This document shows positions 1 to 5,648 of a stretch of 29,867 nt of DNA, piece after piece (position 1 is the first letter of the stretch; each line of letters starts with the position of its first letter). The position numbers and the translations under genes are program-made. The stretch covers positions 1 to 29,867 of the IMG/VR virus record IMGVR_UViG_3300017726_000053; one strand, written 5' to 3'. The DNA is from a virus. The notes below the pieces were generated by a model, which made no database searches, was not told the DNA's origin, and saw only the letters and a list, made by a program, of their open reading frames with translations.

Positions 1-768
1 CAAGTCATGGAGGGACGGACGCTCAAGACATGCAAGAATTTCTGGGCAGCTCTCAAGCCGATGCTGACCCACGCTATCAAGTGTGGCTGTCGGACCACCA
101 ATCCTGCAAAAGTTGTGCGGCCGATTCACGGCGGGGTTACAGAGAAAAAGAAAGAGAAAGCGCGACGGATCAGCCCACAGCTTATCGACAAGATCATCGG
201 TGCGATGCGCGGCAAGTGGAAACTGATGGCACAGTTCGCTCGGACAACCGGCCTGCGGCAAGGCGAGCAGCGGTGCCTGACATGGGGTGACTTTACCGGC
301 CTGCTTGAGCCCAGCAACTTGGGTTGTAAGGTGCATGTAACGAAAGCCGTCAAAGCTCGCACCTACGATATCGGGGAGCCCAAGACCGAAGCTGGCATCC
401 GAGATGTCAATGTTCCGGCTTTCGTCGCAGACGAGCTGCGGGAGCGCTACATGGCTCTCGGCCGGCCCGAGCTGCACACCTACGTCTGGCCTTCGACGAC
501 AGGGCTGGTGCTCGCTGGACAGCGCTTTGTCGAGGCAATCTCGCAGGCTTGTTCGGATGCGGGTGTCCAGCACGTTACATGGCATGAGCTGCGGCACCAC
601 TACGCTTCGATGCTGCTCAAGAAATTTGGTCAGGAAGATCTGTGGACCGTTGCGAACCTGATGGGCCACGAAAACACGCTGATCACGCAAGATACCTATG
701 GTCATTGGCTTGCCGACGAGGAGGAGGAAATTGCGCTCGCCAACACAATCGACGATATTTTTGCGTAA
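1..768 (+). CDS. int: Tyrosine-recombinase integrase, 5' end missing
   Basis: Site-specific recombinase that would insert and excise the phage genome at att sites. Numbering from the ATG at 7, the full catalytic set is visible: Arg84 in TGLRQGE, Lys126 in GEPKTE, His193 and Arg196 in WHELRHH, His221 in LMGHEN and the nucleophile Tyr231 in TYGHW. Residues 1-50 look like the end of the core-binding domain. The frame is open to the window edge and the 253 visible residues are short of the usual 330-400, so the ATG at 7 is probably internal and the true start lies to the left. It is followed within 6 bases by an operator-promoter for the next operon. No att site could be identified. Confidence 0.95.
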   Translation, partial: QVMEGRTLKTCKNFWAALKPMLTHAIKCGCRTTNPAKVVRPIHGGVTEKKKEKARRISPQLIDKIIGAMRGKWKLMAQFARTTGLRQGEQRCLTWGDFTGLLEPSNLGCKVHVTKAVKARTYDIGEPKTEAGIRDVNVPAFVADELRERYMALGRPELHTYVWPSTTGLVLAGQRFVEAISQACSDAGVQHVTWHELRHHYASMLLKKFGQEDLWTVANLMGHENTLITQDTYGHWLADEEEEIALANTIDDIFA

Positions 769-773
769 TATAC

Positions 774-803
774 CTTGACGGAATACGTCAAGCACTCCAT
801 ATT
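774..803 (+). promoter_or_regulatory. Operator O1 with rightward early promoter
   Basis: A perfect inverted repeat, CTTGACG-GAATA-CGTCAAG, spans 774-792. Its left arm supplies a -35 box TTGACG (775-780), followed by a 17-base spacer and a -10-like CATATT (798-803), 21 bases before the first small gene. The palindrome matches three others near the repressor and exonuclease genes, so a repressor bound here should block RNA polymerase. The palindrome is seen directly; promoter activity and the bound protein are inferred. Confidence 0.75.
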
Positions 804-823
804 AATTGTGTAAGGAGTGTTTG

Positions 824-925
824 ATGGTTTTAGAAATGACTACCGAAGAAATGTTCATGTGGGTCGCCGGCGCTTTAACGCTTTGCGGCCCATTATTTTT
901 GGCGATAGCCGGAGGTGTTGTCTGA
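824..925 (+). CDS. Very small membrane protein (33 aa)
   Basis: A 33-residue reading frame starts 4-5 bases after a strong ribosome binding site (AAGGAGTG at 812-819). After a short polar start (residues 1-10) residues 11-33 are almost wholly hydrophobic with Gly and Ala, as in a single membrane-spanning segment. It is the first gene of the O1-controlled operon, and its stop TGA directly abuts the ATG of the next gene at 926. No family is recognised. Small early membrane proteins in temperate phages can serve in superinfection exclusion or lysis control, but nothing here shows which. The ribosome binding site and tight packing support it as real. Confidence 0.6.
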   Translation: MVLEMTTEEMFMWVAGALTLCGPLFLAIAGGVV

Positions 926-1072
926 ATGTTTGTGACTATCAAAACAAAAACTGGGCGCGTCGAAAAAGTCTACGGCGGCGTAACCAAGAAATACAAAAAC
1001 GGCAAAGTCGTTGTCACCAATTATCGGGGCAAAAAATTCTACGGGACTGTCATAAAAACGGAGGCTGCGTAA
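926..1072 (+). CDS. Small basic protein, unknown function (48 aa)
   Basis: A 48-residue basic protein, rich in Lys and Tyr with short alternating beta-type stretches (MFVTIKTKTG, KVVVTNYRGKKF). It starts immediately after the stop of the 33-residue membrane protein and its TAA overlaps the ATG of the next gene (TAATG at 1070-1074), so translation is probably coupled. The charge would suit nucleic-acid binding, but no known motif is seen. It was judged a gene from its fit in the operon and from codon use resembling its neighbours; the longer frame beginning at 817 reads through this interval out of frame. Confidence 0.6.
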   Translation: MFVTIKTKTGRVEKVYGGVTKKYKNGKVVVTNYRGKKFYGTVIKTEAA

Positions 1073-1344
1073 TGGCTAAAATCAAGACTTTCGGGATGAA
1101 TTACAACGGCGAGTGGGGCAAAGATGGCGTCGAGGTCATTTGCTTTGACGCTGCCGCTGGCACTGTCGGGATGGCAAAAACTGCGAAAACACTAGCCTAC
1201 ATTATGAAAACGCTGGGTATTGAGAATGAAACAAAGACAGCGTTCACTGGGCTCTATCGGGATGAGCTCGTCGCTGTGTTTGACGAGATTCTTGATGAGG
1301 CTCTTGAGATTTATAACTGGGAAGTAAACGGGGTGGCCGGATGA
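1072..1344 (+). CDS. Small acidic protein, unknown function (90 aa)
   Basis: Ninety residues. The ATG at 1072 was chosen over the longer frame from 817 because it overlaps the upstream TAA and has GGAGG upstream at 1060-1064. The N-terminal third is mixed polar and hydrophobic (ICFDAAAGTVGMAK); the rest should form two helices, the second acidic (ELVAVFDEILDEALEIYNW). No recognised family. It ends in an ATGA overlap with the following zinc/OB protein, so both are probably translated together. Role unknown; early expression under O1 is inferred. Confidence 0.7.
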   Translation: MAKIKTFGMNYNGEWGKDGVEVICFDAAAGTVGMAKTAKTLAYIMKTLGIENETKTAFTGLYRDELVAVFDEILDEALEIYNWEVNGVAG

Positions 1345-1946
1345 CCGAGCACTACCTTTACGCTGCTGACACACCATACACGGGCGCCGTCACGACAAAA
1401 GACGGCAAGCTCTACGGCAGGGCGCCTTGTGGCTATTGTGACAATGGCGTCCGGCTCATTTACATGCACGTCGAAGGCGGCCGGTGTTTTCATTGTTGGG
1501 GCATCGGCACGAAGCCAGCTCGGCTTTACACAGCCAAGCAGGCCGCCGGCCATATCAAGGCACGGGCCAAGACAAAAGCCAAAGAAAAAGCGCGGTTCCT
1601 AGTCAACCTTGAAATCCTCAAGATCAAAGATCTCAAGTTCACAGTCGCGCGGGGTTTCGCTGCGATTGCCAAGATCAAGGCTGCAGCTGTCAGCCAGCAC
1701 GTCGGCAAAGTCGGCGAGCGGATTGAGATCGACGCCAAGATCGTGTTCGCAAAAAGCTTCGATGGGTACTACGGCACCACATGGTTCAACACCATGACCG
1801 ACCCAGCTGGCAACGTGTTCCACTATCGGGGCAATCGCCTCGGACAAAAAGGCGACGCCATAAAAATCAAAGCGACTGTCAAGGCCCACGACGAGTATGA
1901 CGGGACCAAACAGACAGTCATTCAACGGCCAAAGGAGATTGCATGA
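1341..1946 (+). CDS. CxxC zinc motif plus OB-like domain; candidate ssDNA-binding protein
   Basis: A 201-residue protein in two parts. Residues about 29-53 hold two knuckles, CGYC and CFHC followed by WGIG, a plausible four-Cys zinc site. A basic linker (residues 64-90, rich in Lys and Ala) follows. Residues about 118-200 are predominantly beta and resemble an OB-like module common in phage and actinobacterial proteins: a Gly-led start (VGKVGERIEIDAKI), a central FDGYYGTTWF, then TVKAHDEYDGTKQTVI. This suggests single-stranded DNA or RNA binding, perhaps in replication or recombination. The zinc knuckles are seen directly; the OB assignment is from memory of similar sequences and is moderate. 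Confidence 0.6.
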   Translation: MTEHYLYAADTPYTGAVTTKDGKLYGRAPCGYCDNGVRLIYMHVEGGRCFHCWGIGTKPARLYTAKQAAGHIKARAKTKAKEKARFLVNLEILKIKDLKFTVARGFAAIAKIKAAAVSQHVGKVGERIEIDAKIVFAKSFDGYYGTTWFNTMTDPAGNVFHYRGNRLGQKGDAIKIKATVKAHDEYDGTKQTVIQRPKEIA

Positions 1947-2155
1947 CAGACAACGGTGTAAAAATTCTCGCGAAGTTTACGGACGGCGATGGGTACGCTG
2001 CCGAAAAGAACGGCAAGCAATACGCGAAAAAAACTTTCGATACTTTTGAGGCGCTTGAGGAGTTCTGGGAGGCAACATTCCTCCACAACAAAGAGGCGAA
2101 AACAAAAGTCATCGGTAAGACTGTTTTCTGGTGGTTGGTTGAGGAGGCCGAATAG
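1943..2155 (+). CDS. Small hypothetical protein (70 aa)
   Basis: Seventy residues starting in an ATGA overlap with the preceding gene, behind AAGGAG (1932-1937). The sequence is Lys- and Glu-rich with several aromatics; FEALEEFWEATF looks like an amphipathic helix and the C-terminus (TVFWWLVEEAE) holds two adjacent Trp. There is no signal peptide and no recognised family. It is part of the tightly packed O1 operon, and its TAG abuts the ATG of the next gene, so it is probably co-translated. Confidence 0.7.
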   Translation: MTDNGVKILAKFTDGDGYAAEKNGKQYAKKTFDTFEALEEFWEATFLHNKEAKTKVIGKTVFWWLVEEAE

Positions 2156-2491
2156 ATGGAAGCCGCGCGCCTGATCGAAATGTATCGTGTCGGTGGCGGC
2201 TACAAGACCAAGGGCGCACACGAAACACGCTGGGCATTTGGCGACCATGAGATCCGCGTAAGGGTGCGGCGCGGCAACTGGCAATATCACATGCACGCTA
2301 ATGCGCGCATCTCTGGGACTTGGGAGGTAGAAGGTTTCCCAGAATGGCTGGAGGTTCGCTGCCCCACAATGTCAGATGATCAGCTTTGTGATGTGAGAAA
2401 CTGGATTGCGGGTGTCTGCGAAGAAGATAACGACAACAGGCCAGCAATCGTGACCAACAAACCGTTCATGGCAGTAAAAAGGGGGCTGTAA
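2156..2491 (+). CDS. Hypothetical protein, last gene of the O1 operon (111 aa)
   Basis: A 111-residue soluble protein whose ATG directly follows the stop of its neighbour, with GGAGG at 2142-2146. The first two thirds look beta-rich and basic with repeated Arg, Trp and His (IRVRVRRGNWQYHMHANA); the rest is acidic and helical around DDQLCDVRNWIAG. No family is recognised. The final codons lie inside a hairpin that acts as the terminator of the convergent leftward operon, and the stop TAA sits in its loop (2489-2491), so the two opposing transcription units meet here. Confidence 0.7.
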   Translation: MEAARLIEMYRVGGGYKTKGAHETRWAFGDHEIRVRVRRGNWQYHMHANARISGTWEVEGFPEWLEVRCPTMSDDQLCDVRNWIAGVCEEDNDNRPAIVTNKPFMAVKRGL

Positions 2492-2498
2492 AGCCCCC
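2476..2498 (-). terminator. Leftward rho-independent terminator
   Basis: A 7-bp perfect stem, GGGGGCT (2481-2487) and AGCCCCC (2492-2498), encloses the loop GTAA. Read on the minus strand, the hairpin is followed by TTTTT (2480-2476), a standard intrinsic terminator for the leftward operon ending at 2508. On the plus strand no T-run follows, so it should not strongly end the rightward operon. Confidence 0.85.
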
Positions 2499-2507
2499 AG
2501 TTCGAGT

Positions 2508-2657
2508 TCAAGAAAAGACCGATTGCAGCAGCCGGCGCCACCATGGTTCCGGCTTTTGTTCATTCTCTTTTCTTGCGGCCCAGTAGGCTCTCATTTTTTT
2601 TGATTGGTTCGCTTTCTGAGCTGGCGTCCAGCTCCTTGCTTTTTTCTTTTGCATCAT
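2508..2657 (-). CDS. Small basic protein with WTPAQKA motif (49 aa)
   Basis: A 49-residue, strongly basic protein. The start ATG at 2657 (a second ATG follows at 2654) has a ribosome binding site, AGAAGGGA, just upstream; a longer upstream extension in this frame has Cys/His/Thr-rich composition and is unlikely. Residues 7-27 (ARSWTPAQKA, then AYWAARK) match a short motif common in small phage and plasmid proteins, often with helix-forming repeats. The C-terminus is KPEPWWRRLLQSVFS. Function unknown. It overlaps the C-terminal 98 bases of the 100-residue gene in another frame and is the last gene before the terminator. Confidence 0.55.
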   Translation of the reverse strand: MMQKKKARSWTPAQKANQSKKMRAYWAARKENEQKPEPWWRRLLQSVFS

Positions 2658-2862
2658 TTTGTCCCTTCTGATGTCTTGCGTGATATGGCATGTAGTCTGG
2701 TGATGCCAAATAGTTGTCCAGTGTGACGCTCGGCACGATTGTCTCGGGCTGGTAGTACACACCATGCTTGTCAGCCTCCTCAGCTCTCGGGTCGTCCGTA
2801 AACCCTTCGTCGGGTTTCTCGGGCGGCTTCGTGGAATCTGAACGCGAGGTTGTCGAGCTCAT
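2560..2862 (-). CDS. Hypothetical acidic polar protein (100 aa)
   Basis: One hundred residues, largely polar and probably disordered: a Ser/Thr/Pro/Asp-rich start, a central stretch PETIVPSVTLDNYLASPDYMPY that may be ordered, then a Lys/Glu/Ser-rich end. The ATG shares one base with the TGA of the upstream excisionase-like gene, so translation is probably coupled. Its last third is overlapped in a different frame by the 49-residue gene, which has its own ribosome binding site. No family is recognised. Confidence is moderate because composition alone cannot separate a real disordered protein from a chance frame. Confidence 0.55.
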   Translation of the reverse strand: MSSTTSRSDSTKPPEKPDEGFTDDPRAEEADKHGVYYQPETIVPSVTLDNYLASPDYMPYHARHQKGQNDAKEKSKELDASSESEPIKKNESLLGRKKRE

Positions 2863-3119
2863 CAGCCGTCAGCTGTCTCTTGTGCAGCTGGCCGTCGATC
2901 AGCGCGCAAAGATCGTTCCCCGACGGGTAGACCAGAAATTCCGAGCCAGTTTTCCAGATCTGTGCGTTTGACGTAGATCGCTTTGCCGACCCTGACAGAT
3001 GCCAGCTCTTTGCTCGCCAAAAGGCGCAGAAACCTTCGATAGCTGTTTTCATGGTTATCCCCGAAGCAGATGGCCGCAGCTTTCTTTGCTGGCAGCAGAT
3101 TAGAATCCGACTTTGTCAT
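2862..3119 (-). CDS. Excisionase-like helix-turn-helix protein
   Basis: Eighty-five residues starting at ATG 3119, preferred to the TTG just upstream. Residues 8-58 have the pattern of the excisionase/MerR-like winged helix (HTH_17 type): a helix beginning LLPAKKAAAICFG, a second helix SYRRFLRLLASKEL, then a wing and anchor VRVGKAIYVKRTDLENWL. Such proteins bend att DNA to steer the integrase toward excision (Xis) or act as small regulators. The start overlaps the end of the preceding gene by 20 bases. Its place at the far end of the leftward early operon, expressed on induction, fits an Xis role, but it is far from int and could be another regulator. Confidence 0.65.
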   Translation of the reverse strand: MTKSDSNLLPAKKAAAICFGDNHENSYRRFLRLLASKELASVRVGKAIYVKRTDLENWLGISGLPVGERSLRADRRPAAQETADG

Positions 3120-3516
3120 CAAGAATCTCCTGTGATGTCTGAGGTGGTGCGGATGGCGCTGATGCCTGTTGCTGGCCCATAGGAGCCTGCTGGTCGCTAT
3201 CTCGCGGCTTGTTGGGCAAAAGGGTCATCGTCAGCACTTTCGGCCAGCTGCGCGGCTCCTCGCCGATTTTTGCCTGCAACGAGACAGATATCTGGATTCC
3301 ATGGTCAAGCAGCTGCTTTGCCATGTCATCACAGACCTTTTTCTGTTCGTCAGTCATAGGCTCATATCTATGACTGTTATCGTCCCACGCTGTTTTGAAT
3401 TGAAGATAAGCAGACCCGCGATAGATTACCGGCACCCCAGCTGGTGTTTGCATATCGACAGGCTGGCGCAGCTTCACTTCGCTGCGTGAAAGGTGTGGCA
3501 GTGTGCCATAGCTCAT
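3100..3516 (-). CDS. Recombination-operon protein with SSB-like acidic tail tip (138 aa)
   Basis: One hundred thirty-eight residues behind AAGGAG, with an ATGA overlap to the upstream gene. The first 100 residues look like a compact mixed alpha/beta domain (PVIYRGSAYLQF, then a helix around MTDEQKKVCDDMAKQLLDHG, then WPKVLTMTLLP). A Gln/Pro/Ser/Ala-rich linker follows (about 105-128), and the last nine residues are EILDDKVGF. Linker plus acidic tip ending in Phe resembles the C-terminus of bacterial SSB, which recruits repair proteins, but the N-terminal part lacks a classical SSB sequence. A ssDNA-metabolism role is inferred from this tail and its place in the exonuclease operon. Confidence 0.5.
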   Translation of the reverse strand: MSYGTLPHLSRSEVKLRQPVDMQTPAGVPVIYRGSAYLQFKTAWDDNSHRYEPMTDEQKKVCDDMAKQLLDHGIQISVSLQAKIGEEPRSWPKVLTMTLLPNKPRDSDQQAPMGQQQASAPSAPPQTSQEILDDKVGF

Positions 3517-4190
3517 TGGTTGTCTCCTTCCGGCGGCAAGCCGGTGTTAAGTTTTTCGAATTTGTCGTTGTAGATATTGGTCAAGCGTTGCCACTTGGCC
3601 TCGGAGAAGTTTTTGAGGTTCCGCATGTGATCGCGGTTTTCATGCGTCCACAGCGTCAGCTGCTTGGTTTGTGTGCTTGCCTCTATTTTCGGCACTTGAG
3701 ATTTGCACCAGCTCAGCCACTGTGCCTCCAGCTCGTCGGGCGTTGGCTCAGGATCTTCAGTCTTTACGACTTCCTCCCTGCCAGACGCCTCACGCGCCAG
3801 ACGGGCTTGCTCAGCTTTGAAATCCTCAGCCTCCTCGTTTGAGTAGACATCGCCGGAGACTTCGATGAGCTTGAGGATCACGCGGTCCTTTGCGCGCTTT
3901 TCAGCCATGGCGTAGGGGTAGCCGTTTTTATTGTTGTACGGCGCCGCCTCGCCAATCGACCATTCAACCTTTTCGCCGAGCCGGCCGGTCACAAGCATGA
4001 CGACAGTTTTTGTCTGCGCGTCACTTTCGATCACCGATGGCTCGTCAAAAGAGATCTTCAGATGGGCTGCAACACGCTCCAAGGATTTATGATTCACGAC
4101 GGGTGTGCCGTGGCAATCCCAGACAGCCTCGCTTGAGGTGATGCCCATATCCTTGAACAGAGCGACCAGCTTCTCAGGAATTTTTCGCAT
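3513..4190 (-). CDS. Candidate single-strand annealing protein
   Basis: The start was set at ATG 4190 (MRKIPEKLV) because GGGGGGA lies 4 bases upstream; the longer frame to 4286 begins with Arg/Ser-rich shadow sequence. Of 225 residues, the N-terminal 125 form a conserved-looking domain with PVVNHKSLERVAAHL, WSIGEAAPYNNKNGYPYAM and AEKRAKDRVILKLI. The last pattern, an Ala-rich helix with Glu, Lys and Arg before a hydrophobic turn, recalls the helix conserved in Rad52/Erf-type annealing proteins. The C-terminal half is charged and helical. Lying three genes after a RecB-like exonuclease supports an exonuclease-annealase pair. The family assignment is tentative; the gene itself is clear. Confidence 0.5.
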   Translation of the reverse strand: MRKIPEKLVALFKDMGITSSEAVWDCHGTPVVNHKSLERVAAHLKISFDEPSVIESDAQTKTVVMLVTGRLGEKVEWSIGEAAPYNNKNGYPYAMAEKRAKDRVILKLIEVSGDVYSNEEAEDFKAEQARLAREASGREEVVKTEDPEPTPDELEAQWLSWCKSQVPKIEASTQTKQLTLWTHENRDHMRNLKNFSEAKWQRLTNIYNDKFEKLNTGLPPEGDNQ

Positions 4191-4524
4191 CAATCCCCCC
4201 GAGCAGCTCATGGCCCTTCGGCGTTGCAGCCCAGACGACTTCCTGCCTGTTGCGCTCGTTTTTTTGCCGCAGGCCAGTATCGACAACCAGCCCGAGGCGC
4301 TGCAGCTCGGTTATGCGGGGCTTGACGCTATACTCATAGGCGCCGACACTCCGGACAACCTGACTAGATGACAGGCCAGCGGTGACTGAGGCGATGCTTC
4401 TCAGGGCTTGTAGCCTCAGTCCCGTGACCTTGTTTGCCATAAAATCAGCAGCCATCTGCTCTGTGTCTGGCCCGTTTTTGTGGGTGATCGGGCCAGTGTC
4501 ACCCCAGTCGATTTCTGTCTGCAT
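4174..4524 (-). CDS. Winged-helix DNA-binding protein
   Basis: A 116-residue protein. The ATG at 4524 was chosen because GGAGG lies 7 bases upstream; the ATG at 4536 and the longer frame to 4635 lack this. After a polar N-terminus, residues about 35-105 read as a winged helix: LRLQALRSIASV, a recognition-type helix SSSQVVRSVGAYEYSVKPRITELQRLGLV, then a wing with Arg/Asn/Gln leading to VVWAATPKGHELL, as in MarR-like folds. It probably binds DNA as a regulator of the operon or a recombination accessory factor. Its end overlaps the next gene by 17 bases. Confidence 0.65.
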   Translation of the reverse strand: MQTEIDWGDTGPITHKNGPDTEQMAADFMANKVTGLRLQALRSIASVTAGLSSSQVVRSVGAYEYSVKPRITELQRLGLVVDTGLRQKNERNRQEVVWAATPKGHELLGGIDAKNS

Positions 4525-4526
4525 TG

Positions 4527-4658
4527 TTACCTCCATAACAGCGGGTCTGGGAAAATCAGCACCATCACGACACAGACCAATGCCATGGCGGTGAAAAAAA
4601 GCAGGGTGGCGAAGATCTCTCGAATCCACTCCCACATGGTCAGTCTCACAATTTCCAT
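4527..4658 (-). CDS. Small single-span membrane protein (43 aa)
   Basis: A 43-residue frame with a charged start (MEIVRLTMWEWIRE), one long hydrophobic segment (residues 15-36, ATLLFFTAMALVCVVMVLIF) and a short tail PDPLLWR. It overlaps the end of the exonuclease gene by 13 bases, with GAGGAGG upstream, and its TAA lies 2 bases before the next ATG. The perfect fit between two genes and the clean membrane segment argue that it is translated. Function unknown; a membrane protein inside a recombination operon is unusual and could act in exclusion or membrane attachment. Confidence 0.65.
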   Translation of the reverse strand: MEIVRLTMWEWIREIFATLLFFTAMALVCVVMVLIFPDPLLWR

Positions 4659-5581
4659 ATTTGCTTTGCCTCCTCGACGATTGCCGGCGGCTCTTGCCAG
4701 CACAGCTCGGAGAAATCTGGCGAAACCAGAGAGAACAGCTCGTCCTTGTGCTCGGCAGCGCGCAGCAGATTTTCGGTGGTTTTGTGATAGAGCTTGATGT
4801 CCTCGACTATCGCAGCGAGGTTGTCATCGCGCAGCTCAGGCGCATTGTCCGGTGTGAATACCGTGCAATCGGTTTTGTTGGCGTAGACCAGAAAGGGTGG
4901 CTGGTGGCCGTTGAGCGCCCAGAAACCGGCAACCTGATAGACATGGGCCTGCTCAAACATCCCGCCCAGATGCTTCGGCAGTGAGCTGCTGGCAAACCCA
5001 GATTTGCTTGTCGCGCTTTTCTTTGACCACTTTGTCTTGAGATCGCCGCGACGGGCATAGTCAGGTTTGGTAAAGTGGGGCAGGGCAAGGCCGCCGATCA
5101 GGTCATGCAAGTCAATCTCGCCGATGATCCTGTTTTCCCTAGCCATTGCTTCTTTCAGGCCGATAATCGCGTTTGCAGCCACCTCTGGCAGCTCCTCGCG
5201 GTATTGCTTGGCCTTGGCAGCATCGGTGCCGTCATCCCAGTCACGGGGCTTGTAAGCGTCGTATTTTTCGAAAGCGAGCTTGACTGAATCACCAATGTCC
5301 ATGCCTTCCAGCAGAACCTTGTCAGCGATCAGCTGTGCAAGCCTGCCGCCAAGCATGTTGGCGTTGTCAGCCCCAGAATATTTTTGATCGAATTTTTTGA
5401 TGGTTGCCCAAGCATCGGGCAGGCGCGGATCGTTCTTTGCTTTGACGATTTCCCAAGCTGCGGTCAGCGTTGGGCGCAGATGCACCTTTTCAAAAAAGGT
5501 CTTGGCTCGGGATTTGGATTTTGGGTTTGAGTGGTGGCGATAGTGATGTCGCTCGGCCCAGTCAGGGATGTCATGGAACAT
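4646..5581 (-). CDS. RecB/Cas4-like PD-(D/E)XK exonuclease
   Basis: A 311-residue nuclease candidate starting behind GGGAGAAG. Features in order: GGRLAQLIAD (78-87), like the N-terminal helix motif of RecB-family nucleases; an acidic IGEIDLHDLIGG (153-164); GDLKTKW (179-185), with Asp180 and Lys182 in the D/E-x-K position; then a helix QAHVYQVAGFWAL (211-223), like the QxxxY motif, followed by a strand FLVYANKTDC. Together these indicate a metal-dependent DNA exonuclease of the type that makes single-strand tails for phage recombination. It is first in the leftward operon under the O2 promoter, with the annealing candidate downstream. Confidence 0.75.
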   Translation of the reverse strand: MFHDIPDWAERHHYRHHSNPKSKSRAKTFFEKVHLRPTLTAAWEIVKAKNDPRLPDAWATIKKFDQKYSGADNANMLGGRLAQLIADKVLLEGMDIGDSVKLAFEKYDAYKPRDWDDGTDAAKAKQYREELPEVAANAIIGLKEAMARENRIIGEIDLHDLIGGLALPHFTKPDYARRGDLKTKWSKKSATSKSGFASSSLPKHLGGMFEQAHVYQVAGFWALNGHQPPFLVYANKTDCTVFTPDNAPELRDDNLAAIVEDIKLYHKTTENLLRAAEHKDELFSLVSPDFSELCWQEPPAIVEEAKQIWKL

Positions 5582-5609
5582 TTAGGCTTCTCCCGTTACA
5601 TTTCGGGAT

Positions 5610-5638
5610 AAGCTAATGTCCTTTACGGATTACGTCAA
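5610..5638 (-). promoter_or_regulatory. Operator O2 with leftward early promoter
   Basis: The imperfect palindrome TTTACG-GATTA-CGTCAA spans 5622-5638. On the minus strand its TTGACG (5638-5633) forms a -35 box, with a 17-base spacer and TAGCTT (5615-5610) as a weak -10, just upstream of the exonuclease gene. The arrangement is the same as at O1, supporting repressor control of the recombination operon. It lies in the 67-base gap between the exonuclease start and the end of the repressor gene. Confidence 0.7.
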
Positions 5639-5648
5639 TAGGCTTTCT

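Noticed and set aside
824-925. The 33-residue membrane protein as a holin
   Set aside because: It is the first gene of an early repressed operon with no endolysin beside it; the single span alone does not support a lysis role.
817-1071. N-terminal extension of the 90-residue gene to 817
   Set aside because: This part is Arg/Asn-rich, overlaps two better small genes with their own start signals, and the ATG at 1072 fits the overlap pattern.
4191-4286. N-terminal extension of the annealing candidate
   Set aside because: Arg/Ser/Cys-rich shadow of the winged-helix gene; the strong ribosome site points to 4190.
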